A stretch of DNA of 64,000 nucleotides. It comes from Hoeflea sp. YIM 152468. Its GTDB lineage: Bacteria; Pseudomonadota; Alphaproteobacteria; Rhizobiales; Rhizobiaceae. How positions within the stretch are numbered: the first letter of the stretch is position 1; each line of letters begins with the position of its first letter. The DNA is taken from the NCBI RefSeq assembly GCF_029210485.1, contig NZ_JARGET010000014.1, positions 1-64,000 of the forward strand. Direction: 5' to 3'. The translations under genes and the position numbers were made by a program. Shown one piece after another: positions 46,552-55,926 of the stretch. Under the pieces are notes generated by a model. The model was not told the origin of the DNA. It made no database searches and saw nothing but the letters and a program-made list of their open reading frames with translations.

Positions 46552-47103
46552 CTACAGCACCCGGACCACGGTTCCGCGCCGCAGATAAGGCATCAATCGC
46601 AACAGATCGCGGCGGTGGAGCGCGATGCAGCCTTGCGTCGGCGGAAAGCCGGGCTTGGCCACATGCAGGAAGATGGCACTGCCGGCCCCGCGCTTTCGCG
46701 ACGTGATGTTCCAGTCGAGCACGAAGCCGAAATCATACAGCACATCCTCCCGGATCAGGGTTTCGTGGCTGGCGGAAAACGGCAGGCGCACATGCCTGTT
46801 GTAGGCCGCATGATCGGGCGCGTCGCACCAGCCGTCCTTGCGGTTCACCCGCTGCAACGCGACCCCCGCGCGGTCCGGAGTGAGCATGCCTGCGCGCCGG
46901 AAGCCACTCAGAACCGCCATCGATGCCCGCGGTGTCCCCCCATCACCTTCGCGTTTGAACGAGACAATGCCACCCCGCCCCAGGGCCGCGGGAAGGCTCA
47001 CTGGTCCGCACCGTACCATGGCGCGCAACGGGTCAATCGGCGACCGGCGCACCGTGATCGGGCTGGCCTGCACCCGGCCTTTCGACGCTTTGTTCGACCT
47101 CAT
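46552..47103 (-). CDS. L,D-transpeptidase catalytic domain protein
   Basis: A 183-residue YkuD/ErfK-type L,D-transpeptidase. The active-site region is FLHVAKPGFPPTQGCIALHR, giving His and Cys with TQGC in place of the more common SHGC/THGC, a known variant. It lacks an obvious signal peptide in this frame. The start is uncertain: ATG at 47103 or GTG at 47109; an extension to 47295 would run into the divergent regulator's leader. It likely acts on peptidoglycan crosslinks or lipoprotein attachment in the periplasm, but export is not proven from sequence. Confidence 0.83.
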   Translation of the reverse strand: MRSNKASKGRVQASPITVRRSPIDPLRAMVRCGPVSLPAALGRGGIVSFKREGDGGTPRASMAVLSGFRRAGMLTPDRAGVALQRVNRKDGWCDAPDHAAYNRHVRLPFSASHETLIREDVLYDFGFVLDWNITSRKRGAGSAIFLHVAKPGFPPTQGCIALHRRDLLRLMPYLRRGTVVRVL

Positions 47104-47257
47104 TCTCACAATCAAGTGCTCCCGCTGTGATCTGACCTGACCATTTAACACTTTGCCCCCGCGCCGAAAGTGCCTAAACAGGGACACAATGTCATTTGAC
47201 ACATCGTGGGCGCCGGTCCGAACCGGCGTGCATGTCTGTATGAAGAAGGAAGCTGCA

Positions 47258-47941
47258 ATGACCGCCCGCTCGATCCTGCTGGTAGATGACGACAATGATC
47301 TGAGGGAAACCCTTGTCGAGCAGCTGTCTCTCTACGAAGAATTCGCGATTTCTCAGGCAGCCTCGGCCACCAAGGGCGTGCAGGCTGCGCGCGCCGAACA
47401 TGTCGACCTGTTGATCATGGATGTCGGCCTGCCCGACATGGACGGCCGCGAAGCGGTGAAGCTGTTGCGCAAGGGCGGGTTCAAATCGCCGATCATCATG
47501 CTGACCGGTCACGATACCGATTCTGACACCATTCTCGGGCTTGAGGCGGGCGCCAACGATTACGTCACCAAGCCGTTCCGCTTTGCCGTGCTGCTGGCCC
47601 GTATCCGCGCGCAACTGCGCCAGCACGAGCAGAGCGAGGATGCCACCTTCACGGTCGGACCCTACACCTTCAAGCCAAGCCAGAAGCTGCTTCTGGACGA
47701 CAAGGGCGGAAAGATCCGCTTGACCGAAAAGGAGGCGGCGATCATCCGCTACCTCTACCGTGCCGAGCAGAAAGTTGTCACCCGTGACATCCTGCTGGAG
47801 GAGGTCTGGGGCTACAATTCCGGCGTCACCACCCACACGCTCGAGACCCATGTCTACCGCCTGCGTCAGAAAATCGAGGCTGATCCGTCAAATGCCGAGA
47901 TTCTGGTGACCGAAAGCGGCGGCTACAAGATCGTCCCGTGA
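47258..47941 (+). CDS. OmpR-family response regulator, CenR-like
   Basis: A 227-residue OmpR/PhoB response regulator. The receiver domain has the acidic pocket LLVDDDND, phospho-acceptor Asp in LLIMDVGLPDMDG and switch Lys in NDYVTKPF. The winged-helix C-terminal domain includes IRLTEKEAAIIRYLYRAEQ and VTTHTLETHVYRLRQKIE. The ATG at 47258, after GAAGAAGGAAGC, is preferred. The wording resembles the essential envelope regulator CenR of alphaproteobacteria, but no sensor kinase is adjacent and the match is by memory. It precedes a cyclic-nucleotide-binding protein by 43 bp. Confidence 0.92.
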   Translation: MTARSILLVDDDNDLRETLVEQLSLYEEFAISQAASATKGVQAARAEHVDLLIMDVGLPDMDGREAVKLLRKGGFKSPIIMLTGHDTDSDTILGLEAGANDYVTKPFRFAVLLARIRAQLRQHEQSEDATFTVGPYTFKPSQKLLLDDKGGKIRLTEKEAAIIRYLYRAEQKVVTRDILLEEVWGYNSGVTTHTLETHVYRLRQKIEADPSNAEILVTESGGYKIVP

Positions 47942-47984
47942 GCCCGGACCCGACCCGGTCCCGACCCACCCAAGGAGAGCATCC

Positions 47985-48443
47985 GTGGCGCTGAATGACG
48001 ACATTGCCCTTCTCTCGTCCGTTTCGCTGTTTCGCGACATCGGCGAGGACAAGTTGCGCCTGATCGCCTTTGGCGCCGAGAGGCGCAAATTGCAGGCCGG
48101 CCAGATGCTGTTTCGCGAGGGGTCGCCGGCCGATTGCGCCTTTGTCGTGGCCCTCGGCCGGTTCGAATTGTCGCGCGGCAGCAAGGCGGGTCCTGCCGTG
48201 CAACTTGGCTTTGCCGAAACCGGCACCTTGCTGGGCGAACTGGCGATGGTCACCGCCGTCAACCGGTCGATGACGGCAATCGCCCCGGACACCGCCGAAG
48301 TCATCCGCATCAACCGGCCCTTGTTCCGGCGCATGCTGGAGGAATACCCCGACATTGCCGGCATCGTCCGCCAGCGCATCAACGACAATCTTGCAGCCCT
48401 CAACGCCGATCTCGGCAGAATTGCAGAGCGCTTCAGCGGTTAA
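47985..48443 (+). CDS. Cyclic-nucleotide-binding domain protein without DNA-binding domain
   Basis: A 152-residue protein consisting of one cNMP-binding (CAP_ED) domain: LLSSVSLFRDIGEDKLRLIA, FREGSPADCAFVVALGRFEL, then GTLLGELAMVTAVNRSMTAI where GEL is the phosphate-binding cassette. Unlike Crp it lacks a helix-turn-helix C-terminus, ending after a helix (RQRINDNLAALNADL). The GTG start follows AAGGAGAG. It is probably cotranscribed with the CenR-like regulator. Confidence 0.9.
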   Translation: MALNDDIALLSSVSLFRDIGEDKLRLIAFGAERRKLQAGQMLFREGSPADCAFVVALGRFELSRGSKAGPAVQLGFAETGTLLGELAMVTAVNRSMTAIAPDTAEVIRINRPLFRRMLEEYPDIAGIVRQRINDNLAALNADLGRIAERFSG

Positions 48444-48459
48444 AACGCCGCGCAGCGCA

Positions 48460-49272
48460 TCAGAATGCGAAATGCGCGGTCACCGGCACGTGGTCGGACG
48501 GACGCTCCCAGCCGCGGGCTTCACGCAGCACATTGATGCGGGTCAGATTGGGCAGCAGATCGGCAGACGACCAGACATGGTCAAGACGCCGGCCCCGGTC
48601 CGCCGCCTCCCAGTCCCGCGCCCGATAGCTCCACCAGGTGAAGATTTTTTCTTCAGGCGGAATATAGGCGCGGATCAGATCAACCCACGCCCCGGCCTTC
48701 TGCATCGCCAGAAGACTCTCCGTCTCGATCGGCGTGTGGCTGACCACTTTCAACAGCTGCTTGTGCGACCAGACATCCGTTTCGAGCGGTGCAATGTTGA
48801 GATCACCCACAAGAATCGATGACACCCCATCGGCCTGTTCAGCCTCTGCATGGAGCAGCTTCATCTCCTCGACAAAGTCGAGCTTGTGCGCGAATTTCTG
48901 GTTGATCTCGCGGTCCGGCTCGTCACCCCCCGCCGGCACATAGAAATTGTGAATCCGGATTCGCCGCGAACCCGGCGCTTCAACAATGGCCGAAATGTTG
49001 CGGGTGTGATCAATGTCGCAATAGGTTTTCCGGCGATCATCCGACAACGGCAGCCGCGAAACGATTGCGACGCCGTGGTAACCCTTCTGGCCGTGGATGG
49101 CGATGTGCTCATAGCCGAGCTTGCGGAACGCCGAGCTGGGAAACGCATCATTGGGACACTTGGTTTCCTGCAGACACAGGACGTCCGGCTGATGGGTTTC
49201 GAGAAAATGCTGCACCAGCGGAAGCCGGAGCCGCACGGAGTTGATATTCCAGGTTGAAACCGAAAACGCCAA
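48460..49272 (-). CDS. xth: Exodeoxyribonuclease III
   Basis: A 270-residue exonuclease III/AP endonuclease family enzyme for repair of abasic DNA and trimming of 3' ends. Motifs: WNINSVRLRLP, CLQETK (metal Glu), GDLNIAP (Asp/Asn) and the terminal SDHVPVTAHF (catalytic Asp-His). Length and order are normal. It lies convergent with the cNMP-binding gene and 142 bp after lolA. Confidence 0.95.
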   Translation of the reverse strand: MAFSVSTWNINSVRLRLPLVQHFLETHQPDVLCLQETKCPNDAFPSSAFRKLGYEHIAIHGQKGYHGVAIVSRLPLSDDRRKTYCDIDHTRNISAIVEAPGSRRIRIHNFYVPAGGDEPDREINQKFAHKLDFVEEMKLLHAEAEQADGVSSILVGDLNIAPLETDVWSHKQLLKVVSHTPIETESLLAMQKAGAWVDLIRAYIPPEEKIFTWWSYRARDWEAADRGRRLDHVWSSADLLPNLTRINVLREARGWERPSDHVPVTAHFAF

Positions 49273-49414
49273 ATCAGATCGCCTTTATGGATGGAAGCCT
49301 GCCCGTATTTGGCCGATAAGCCAGGCAACGGCAACCCGGTCCGGGGCGCTTGGCGCAATTCAGTCGTCAGAGATGATCCCGGAGGCGATCAAGTCGGCCG
49401 GGCGCGGGGCCGGT

Positions 49415-50095
49415 TCAGCCGCCGCCGCGCTGGACCTTATGGACTTCTTCATAGGGAACCTTGAAGACGTTCTTGGCGAATGTCACGCCGGTCTTGACGT
49501 TGAAAATCATCACCGAAGTATCCTTGCCCTGCGCGTCGCGAATGGTCCACTGCCGCAGTTCGAAGGTCTTCGGGTCAAACATCAAGCTGATGGTCGAATC
49601 ACCAAAGATCGATTTGTTGCCCAGAACGATGGTTGTCAGGTCAGGGTCTTCTTTCACCGCCTTCACCGTATCGGCCGAAAGGTCGATGCGCTCCGACAGC
49701 AGCAGTTTCAGCGGCGTCTTGTCGAGCGGATAAAGATCCCAGGTCCTGAGCTTGCGATTGCCGATCACCACCGCCTTGCCATCGGCAATCACCCGGATCG
49801 GTGAAGGCGCCTCATAGTTGAAGCGCAGCTTGCCGGGGCGGTCGATGAAAAACTTGCCGCCGGTCTGTTCGCCATTGGGGCCGAACTGGATGAACTCGCC
49901 GGTCATGGTTTTGACCGAGGAGAAATGATCGGCCAGTCTTTGCGCGCTCTCAGCCGCACCGGCCTGGCCGGGAAACCCCAAAAGTCCGGCCGCCGCCGCC
50001 ATCAGCGTCAGTCCAAGGCCCAAGCCGCCGCCCAGAACAGCGCGGCGGCTCCGGTCAGGCCGGTCTATCGTCGTGGAAATGGTCTGCATCGACAT
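49415..50095 (-). CDS. lolA: Outer-membrane lipoprotein carrier LolA
   Basis: A 226-residue LolA that ferries lipoproteins across the periplasm. The signal peptide has a twin-arginine-like stretch DRSRRAVLGG before a long hydrophobic core and an AGA cleavage site, which is unusual for LolA. The mature domain has FSSVKTMTGEFIQFGPNGEQ, GKFFIDRPGKLRFNYE and FDPKTFELRQWTIRDAQG. It follows ftsK by 78 bp, as is common in Rhizobiales. Confidence 0.92.
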   Translation of the reverse strand: MSMQTISTTIDRPDRSRRAVLGGGLGLGLTLMAAAAGLLGFPGQAGAAESAQRLADHFSSVKTMTGEFIQFGPNGEQTGGKFFIDRPGKLRFNYEAPSPIRVIADGKAVVIGNRKLRTWDLYPLDKTPLKLLLSERIDLSADTVKAVKEDPDLTTIVLGNKSIFGDSTISLMFDPKTFELRQWTIRDAQGKDTSVMIFNVKTGVTFAKNVFKVPYEEVHKVQRGGG

Positions 50096-50173
50096 TTCTG
50101 TCTCCGATTCGTTTCAGCTTTCATCTCGCGCAAGACTGCGGCGCCAGTGTGACGCCGGCTCTTGTCGGGCCCG

Positions 50174-52789
50174 CTATTGCGGATCGATGTCATCTTCAGT
50201 GGGCACAAGAATTTCGCGCTTGCCGGCATGGTTGGCGGCACTGATCACGCCTTCCTGTTCCATCCGCTCGATCAGCGAAGCTGCGCGGTTGTAGCCGATG
50301 CCGAGCCGCCGCTGGATATAGGAGGTCGAGGCTTTGCCGTCGCGCAGCACGACCGCCACCGCCTGATCATAGGGATCGTCTGATTCGGCAAGATTGGAGC
50401 TGCCTGCCGGCCCGCCGCCTTCGCTTTCCTCGTCATCCTCGGTGATCGAATCGAGGTATTCGGGCACGCCTTGGGTTTTCAGGAAGGAAACGATGTCCTC
50501 GACCTCCTTGTCCGAGACGAAGGGCCCGTGAACGCGCTGGATGCGGCCGCCGCCGGCCATGTAGAGCATGTCGCCCATGCCCAGCAGCTGTTCGGCCCCC
50601 TGCTCGCCCAGAATGGTTCGAGAATCGATCTTGGAGGTGACCTGGAAGGACATCCGGGTCGGGAAGTTGGCCTTGATCGTGCCGGTGATGACGTCAACCG
50701 ACGGACGCTGCGTTGCCATGATCACATGAATGCCCGCCGCCCGCGCCATCTGTGCCAGGCGCTGCACAGCGCCCTCGATGTCCTTGCCGGCCACCATCAT
50801 CAGATCGGCCATCTCGTCGATCAGCACGACGATATAGGGCAACGGCGTCAGATCGAACTCCTCGGTCTCGTAAACCGCTTCACCGGTGTGGCGGTCGAAC
50901 CCGGTCTGCACCGTGCGGGTGATGGGCTCGCCCGAAGCTCTCGCCTGTTCCACCCGGGAGTTGAAGCCGTCGATGTTGCGGACGCCGATTTTCGACATGT
51001 TCTTGTAGCGCTGTTCCATCTCGCGGACAGTCCATTTGAGCGCCACGACAGCCTTTTTCGGGTCCGTCACCACCGGCGTCAGCAGATGCGGAATGCCGTC
51101 ATAGACCGACAATTCGAGCATTTTCGGATCGATCATGATCAGCCGGCATTTGGACGGGTCCATCCGGTAGAGGATCGACAGGATCATGGTGTTGATGGCG
51201 ACAGACTTGCCCGACCCGGTGGTACCCGCCACCAGCACATGCGGCATCTTGGCGAGATCGACGATCACCGGTTCCCCGCCGATCGTCTTGCCAAGCGCCA
51301 GGCCGAGTTTGGCCTTGGACGTCTCGAAATCGCGGCTGGCGATCAGTTCGCGCAGATAGACGGTTTCCCGCTTCTGGTTCGGCAGTTCGATACCGATGGC
51401 ATTGCGCCCCGGAACCACCGCCACACGGGCGGCAATTGCGCTCATCGACCGGGCAATGTCATCGGCAAGGCCGATCACCCGCGAGGATTTGATGCCCGGC
51501 GCCGGTTCGAGTTCATACAGCGTCACCACCGGACCGGGACGGACATGAATGATCTCGCCCTTGACGCCGAAATCTTCCAGGACGCCTTCCAGCATGCGCG
51601 CATTCTGCTCCAGCTCCTGCGGCGACAGCGAACTGTCCTTGACCACATGCGGGGTTTCATTCAGCAGATGCACTGATGGCAGCGAAAAACCCTGCTCCTG
51701 AAGCATCGAGCCCTGTGCATCCCGCTGCACCCGTGCCCCGGGCTTGGGCCGTTCAGCGGGCGCCGCAATCCGCGGACCCGGGCTGTTGGCGCGAACCGGC
51801 GCCGCTTGTGGACGCCAATCCGCTGCGGGATCCTCATCGTCGAAATCATTCGACAGGACGCCCGCCGGAAGTGGCTCATCATCGATATCAAACGGCGGCG
51901 CGTCGTCGACCTGAATGGTCCGCGCCTGACCGGCCGCAGCGAAACCGGGTTCGATCCGCTCGTTGCCGCTGCGTCGGGGTGCTGCGAAACCGGACCCTGC
52001 CGCGCGATCATCCGCGCCATGCAGGTCCAGCGGCGAATCCGGCATCGCCTGCCGCGCGTGCGAGCCGGCCAGACCGGTCAAACGTCTCATCCTGCCGCGC
52101 AAAGTAAACCAGGCATGGGTAACGGCCCCCAATGCCAGCGAACCCCGCGATGCGTCATCGGCGTCGAAGTCGTCCTCGCTGACGGCTGTTTCCGGGCGCG
52201 TGACCGGCAGATTGCGGCCAATCAGGCCGGCGCCGAAGGCCAGCAGCCAGCCGGCAGGCGGCGCCAGCAGCAGCCCGAGAATGACGGCGACCAGACCGGA
52301 AGGGAAATCACCGGTGAAAAGCGACGGAATCTTCAGCGCCATGTCGCCAAGCACGCCACCAATTCCGTTGGGCAGCGGCCAGTTTTGCGAACTCGGCATC
52401 AGACCGAACAGCGCCGCGGTCAACCATGCGCCGCCAAACCAGGCAGCACCGCGCCGGGAAAGACGGTCGGCGGGATGATTGCGCAGCAGGCCAATCGCCC
52501 AGAACAACACCGGCACAAGCCCGATCACGCCGGCCAGGCCGAAGAACTGCATGACCAGATCGGCAAAGGCTGCACCGGGGAAACCCAGAGCATTGTGCGG
52601 AATCGCGCCATTGGCGTTGGAGAAGCTTGGATCTGCAACATTCCATGTCGCAAGAGCCGCGATGGCGAGCGCCAGTCCGGCAAGCATGACCAGGCCGATG
52701 ACAAACCTGATCTGCCGTCGCACCAGGTCTCCCATCCGGTAGCCGCGGGAAGACATGCCTGACGAAAGGGAAGTAGAGCCTGACTGCAT
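50174..52789 (-). CDS. ftsK: DNA translocase FtsK
   Basis: An 871-residue FtsK that pumps chromosomal DNA at the septum and helps resolve dimers with XerCD. Four or five N-terminal membrane helices (about residues 25-195) are followed by a Pro-rich linker to about 355, the motor domain (Walker A in [16 protein letters not shown], Walker B in [12 protein letters not shown]) and the C-terminal gamma winged helix ([21 protein letters not shown]) that reads KOPS. The linker is short compared with E. coli. A CtrA-type box lies 72 bp upstream of the start codon. Confidence 0.96.
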   Translation of the reverse strand: MQSGSTSLSSGMSSRGYRMGDLVRRQIRFVIGLVMLAGLALAIAALATWNVADPSFSNANGAIPHNALGFPGAAFADLVMQFFGLAGVIGLVPVLFWAIGLLRNHPADRLSRRGAAWFGGAWLTAALFGLMPSSQNWPLPNGIGGVLGDMALKIPSLFTGDFPSGLVAVILGLLLAPPAGWLLAFGAGLIGRNLPVTRPETAVSEDDFDADDASRGSLALGAVTHAWFTLRGRMRRLTGLAGSHARQAMPDSPLDLHGADDRAAGSGFAAPRRSGNERIEPGFAAAGQARTIQVDDAPPFDIDDEPLPAGVLSNDFDDEDPAADWRPQAAPVRANSPGPRIAAPAERPKPGARVQRDAQGSMLQEQGFSLPSVHLLNETPHVVKDSSLSPQELEQNARMLEGVLEDFGVKGEIIHVRPGPVVTLYELEPAPGIKSSRVIGLADDIARSMSAIAARVAVVPGRNAIGIELPNQKRETVYLRELIASRDFETSKAKLGLALGKTIGGEPVIVDLAKMPHVLVAGTTGSGKSVAINTMILSILYRMDPSKCRLIMIDPKMLELSVYDGIPHLLTPVVTDPKKAVVALKWTVREMEQRYKNMSKIGVRNIDGFNSRVEQARASGEPITRTVQTGFDRHTGEAVYETEEFDLTPLPYIVVLIDEMADLMMVAGKDIEGAVQRLAQMARAAGIHVIMATQRPSVDVITGTIKANFPTRMSFQVTSKIDSRTILGEQGAEQLLGMGDMLYMAGGGRIQRVHGPFVSDKEVEDIVSFLKTQGVPEYLDSITEDDEESEGGGPAGSSNLAESDDPYDQAVAVVLRDGKASTSYIQRRLGIGYNRAASLIERMEQEGVISAANHAGKREILVPTEDDIDPQ

Positions 52790-52858
52790 GGGTACACAAT
52801 GTCCGAATCGGGTTTTGGGCCCTCACGGACCCATCTCACCCAAATCTAACCGCAAGCG

Positions 52859-52877
52859 GGTTAATGTGGCATTAACC
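52859..52877. promoter_or_regulatory. CtrA-type box upstream of ftsK
   Basis: GGTTAATGTGGCATTAACC contains TTAA-N7-TTAAC in both orientations, inside an 8-bp perfect inverted repeat (GGTTAATG/CATTAACC). It is 72-87 bp upstream of ftsK. CtrA-family control of division genes, including ftsK, is established in alphaproteobacteria; the site itself is predicted only by motif. Confidence 0.6.
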
Positions 52878-52921
52878 ATGCAGATCTTGTTCCGGCATTG
52901 TCACCAGGTCAAACGCCAGAT

Positions 52922-52943
52922 GCGGCCCGGAGAGCCGGGCCGC
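52922..52943 (-). terminator. Hairpin after amtB
   Basis: GCGGCCCGG and CCGGGCCGC form a perfect 9-bp stem with a 4-nt loop, 30 bp beyond the amtB stop. A T run follows only on the plus strand, so in the leftward direction it is a weak or Rho-assisted terminator. Confidence 0.6.
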
Positions 52944-52972
52944 ACCATTTTGCAGACGTCACAGATCACAGA

Positions 52973-54322
52973 TCAGACGTGATAGGCGGCTTCGCCATGC
53001 GAGGCCAGGTCCAGACCCTGCCGTTCGTCTTCAACGCCGACACGCAAGCCAATCGTCATGTCGACGATCTTGTAGAGAACGAACGAGATGAGGCCGCACC
53101 ACACGATCGTGATCCCGACGGCAGACGCCTGAATGATGAACTGCGTACCGACCGCATAATCCTCACCGCCGGCGCCACCCAGACTGGGCATATTGACCAC
53201 GGCTGTTCCCAGCGCGCCGACAATTCCGCCGACACCATGAATACCGAACACATCGGCAGAATCGTCATAACCGAACTTGTTTTTGACGACGGCCACAAAG
53301 TAATAGCAGACTCCCGATGCGACCGCGCCCAGCACGATGGCCCCCACCGGTCCGGAAAACCCGGCAGCCGGTGTGACGGCAACAAGTCCGGCGATCATGC
53401 CCGAAACGGCGCCCAGCATGGAAGCCTTGCCGCGGTGAAGCGCTTCGATCACGGTCCAGGCCAGGATTGCACCTGCGGTTGCCGTGAACGTGTTGATCAT
53501 GGACAGCGCCGCGCCGCCATTGGCTTCGAGATTCGATCCGGCATTGAAGCCGAACCAGCCGAACCACAGCAGACAGGCCCCGACCATGGTCAACGTCATC
53601 GAATGCGGCGCCATCATGTCGCGGCCAAACCCGGTGCGCTTTCCGACCAGGATCGCACCGACCAGGCCGGCGATGCCGGCATTGATGTGCACGACCGTTC
53701 CGCCGGCGAAATCAAGGGCACCCATCTTGAACAGAAGTCCGTTGGCGTCCCAGACCATATGGGCGACCGGGAAGTAGACAAAGCTGACCCACAGCGCCAC
53801 GAACAGCATGACTGCGGAAAACCGGATTCGCTCGGCAAAGGCGCCGACAATCAGGGCCGAGGTGATACAGGCAAACGTCATCTGGAAAGCGATGAAGATA
53901 TATTCGGGGATCATTACCCCGTCGCTGAAGGTGGCCGCTTCGCTGCCCGGTGTGACACCTGACAGGAACATCTTGGCGGTCCCGCCCCAGAATGCGCTTT
54001 CCGAACCGCCAAAGGCGAAGGAATAGCCATAGAGCACCCAGATCACCATCACCATTGCGGTGATCATGGTGCACTGGAGCAACACCGAAAGCATGTTCTT
54101 GGTCCGCACCAGGCCGCCGTAAAACAGCGCAAGGCCGGGCAGGATCATCAACAGCACCAGGATGGTCGAGACCAGCATGAAGGTTGTATCGCCCTTGTCC
54201 ATCGTGGTTGCGGCAACTTCAGCGGCTTCCTGCGCCAAGGCCGGGGCAGCAAGGGCCGTCAGCGCGCCTGCCGTCATCAGTCCAAGCCGAAGCGGAAATT
54301 TATGTGACAATTGAGGTGTCAT
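52973..54322 (-). CDS. amtB: Ammonium transporter AmtB
   Basis: A 449-residue Amt/Mep ammonium channel. A signal-like N-terminus (MTPQLSHKFPLRLGLMTAGA, then APALAQ) is followed by 11 predicted helices. Conserved pieces are LFYGGLVRTKNMLSVLLQC, the twin-His region (PVAHMVW and IHGVGG) and FNAGSNLEAN. It is expressed with glnK, 19 bp upstream: the PII protein binds and blocks the channel when nitrogen is plentiful. The start at 54322 is used; 54394 would overlap glnK. Confidence 0.97.
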   Translation of the reverse strand: MTPQLSHKFPLRLGLMTAGALTALAAPALAQEAAEVAATTMDKGDTTFMLVSTILVLLMILPGLALFYGGLVRTKNMLSVLLQCTMITAMVMVIWVLYGYSFAFGGSESAFWGGTAKMFLSGVTPGSEAATFSDGVMIPEYIFIAFQMTFACITSALIVGAFAERIRFSAVMLFVALWVSFVYFPVAHMVWDANGLLFKMGALDFAGGTVVHINAGIAGLVGAILVGKRTGFGRDMMAPHSMTLTMVGACLLWFGWFGFNAGSNLEANGGAALSMINTFTATAGAILAWTVIEALHRGKASMLGAVSGMIAGLVAVTPAAGFSGPVGAIVLGAVASGVCYYFVAVVKNKFGYDDSADVFGIHGVGGIVGALGTAVVNMPSLGGAGGEDYAVGTQFIIQASAVGITIVWCGLISFVLYKIVDMTIGLRVGVEDERQGLDLASHGEAAYHV

Positions 54323-54341
54323 GGAAGTGTCTCCTGTTGGC

Positions 54342-54786
<445 letters not shown>

Positions 54787-54873
54787 TTTGGAAAAAATCT
54801 GATAACTATTTGATATTATATATTTATATGAATCGAGAAAATAGGCTCGATCCGCCTGGCGCAGAGCAGGAGA

Positions 54874-54913
54874 CTAAAATATAGGCAACTATTAATGAAA
54901 GCTTATATTTTAG
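54874..54913 (-). terminator. AT-rich inverted repeat at the tesB stop
   Basis: CTAAAATATA (54874-54883) and TATATTTTAG (54904-54913) are perfect complements with a 20-nt loop, and the right arm includes the tesB stop codon. It may help end the tesB transcript. The AT-rich stretch to 54830 also separates tesB from the glnK promoter. Confidence 0.4.
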
Positions 54914-55791
54914 GCTTTCGTCCGATCCCGAATCAAACCTTCTTGCGCGACCGAGGCAATCAGCTTGCCGTCGCGCTGATACAGGCTGCCGCGGGTAAAG
55001 CCGCGCGCGCCATTGGTGTTGGGCGAATCCATGCTGTAGAGCAGCCAGTCATCCAGTTTTGAGGGCCGGTGAAACCACATCGCGTGATCCAGGCTGGCGA
55101 CCTGCAGATTGCGGTCAAACACCGAGCGGCCATGCGCAAACAGCGCTGTGTCGAGCAATGTCATGTCCGACAGGTAAGCCAGGATCGCGGCCTGAACAAT
55201 CCGATCATCCGGCACCGGGCCGGTGGCTCTGATCCAGACCTTCTGCTCCGGATCAAGCTTGCGGTCGGAAATATAATGCTCAAGCGCCAGCGGCCGCACT
55301 TCTATGGGCCGCTCCCGTTCCCAATAGGTGCGGATATGATCAGGCGCGCCCGACAGGAAGGCTTCGCGCATCTGCTCCTTGTCCGGCAGTTCCTCCGGCT
55401 GCGCCACGGCCGGCATCCGGTCCTGATATTCAAGCCCGACCTCTTCCTTCTGGAACGAGGCCGACAGAGAGAAAATGGCCTTGCCGTGCTGGATCGCCAC
55501 CACCGAGCGGGTGGCAAAACTCAAGCCATCACGGATCCGGTCAACCTCATAGATGATCGGCGCGGCGGGATCACCCGGGCGCATGAAATAGCCGTGCAGG
55601 GAATGCACCGGCCGGTCCGGCGCCACCGTGCGTTGCGCCGCCACCAGAGCCTGACCGATCACCTGGCCGCCAAACACCCGCTGCCAGCCGACTTTCGGGC
55701 TGGTTCCGCGAAACAGATCCTGCTCGAGGGGCTCGAGATCAAGGCTGGAGACCAGTTGTTCCATGGCAGTGACAGCAGGAGGACGCGACAT
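54910..55791 (-). CDS. tesB: Acyl-CoA thioesterase II
   Basis: A 293-residue TesB with two hot-dog domains that hydrolyse medium- and long-chain acyl-CoA. Conserved pieces: LFRGTSPKVGWQRVFGGQVI, SLHGYFMRPGDP, catalytic-region YLSDMTLLDTALFAHG and the C-terminal SLDHAMWFHRP, MDSPNTNGARGFTRGSLY. The ATG at 55791 (MSRPPAVTAM) is used; the upstream frame to 56817 runs antisense to the ubiH-like gene and is discarded. Upstream neighbour of glnK on the same strand, a common Rhizobiales order. Confidence 0.96.
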   Translation of the reverse strand: MSRPPAVTAMEQLVSSLDLEPLEQDLFRGTSPKVGWQRVFGGQVIGQALVAAQRTVAPDRPVHSLHGYFMRPGDPAAPIIYEVDRIRDGLSFATRSVVAIQHGKAIFSLSASFQKEEVGLEYQDRMPAVAQPEELPDKEQMREAFLSGAPDHIRTYWERERPIEVRPLALEHYISDRKLDPEQKVWIRATGPVPDDRIVQAAILAYLSDMTLLDTALFAHGRSVFDRNLQVASLDHAMWFHRPSKLDDWLLYSMDSPNTNGARGFTRGSLYQRDGKLIASVAQEGLIRDRTKA

Positions 55792-55926
55792 TTGGTTCTC
55801 TTCCGGAGGTGGGCGGGAGGACGACAATGCGGTATACGGTGTCTTGAAGCCGCTGCAAAGGCCGCGCCTCATCCTATATGGCGTCTGGCCCCCGCAGAAC
55901 CGCGCGCGGATAGAAGGATCAAGAAC

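Noticed and set aside
50471-51676. Plus-strand open frame opposite ftsK
   Set aside because: Antisense shadow of the FtsK motor domain, rich in His/Arg/Asp, with no recognised motif.
55069-55926. N-terminal extension of the ubiH-like frame
   Set aside because: It runs antisense to tesB; a good ribosome-binding site and GTG at 55927 mark the real start.
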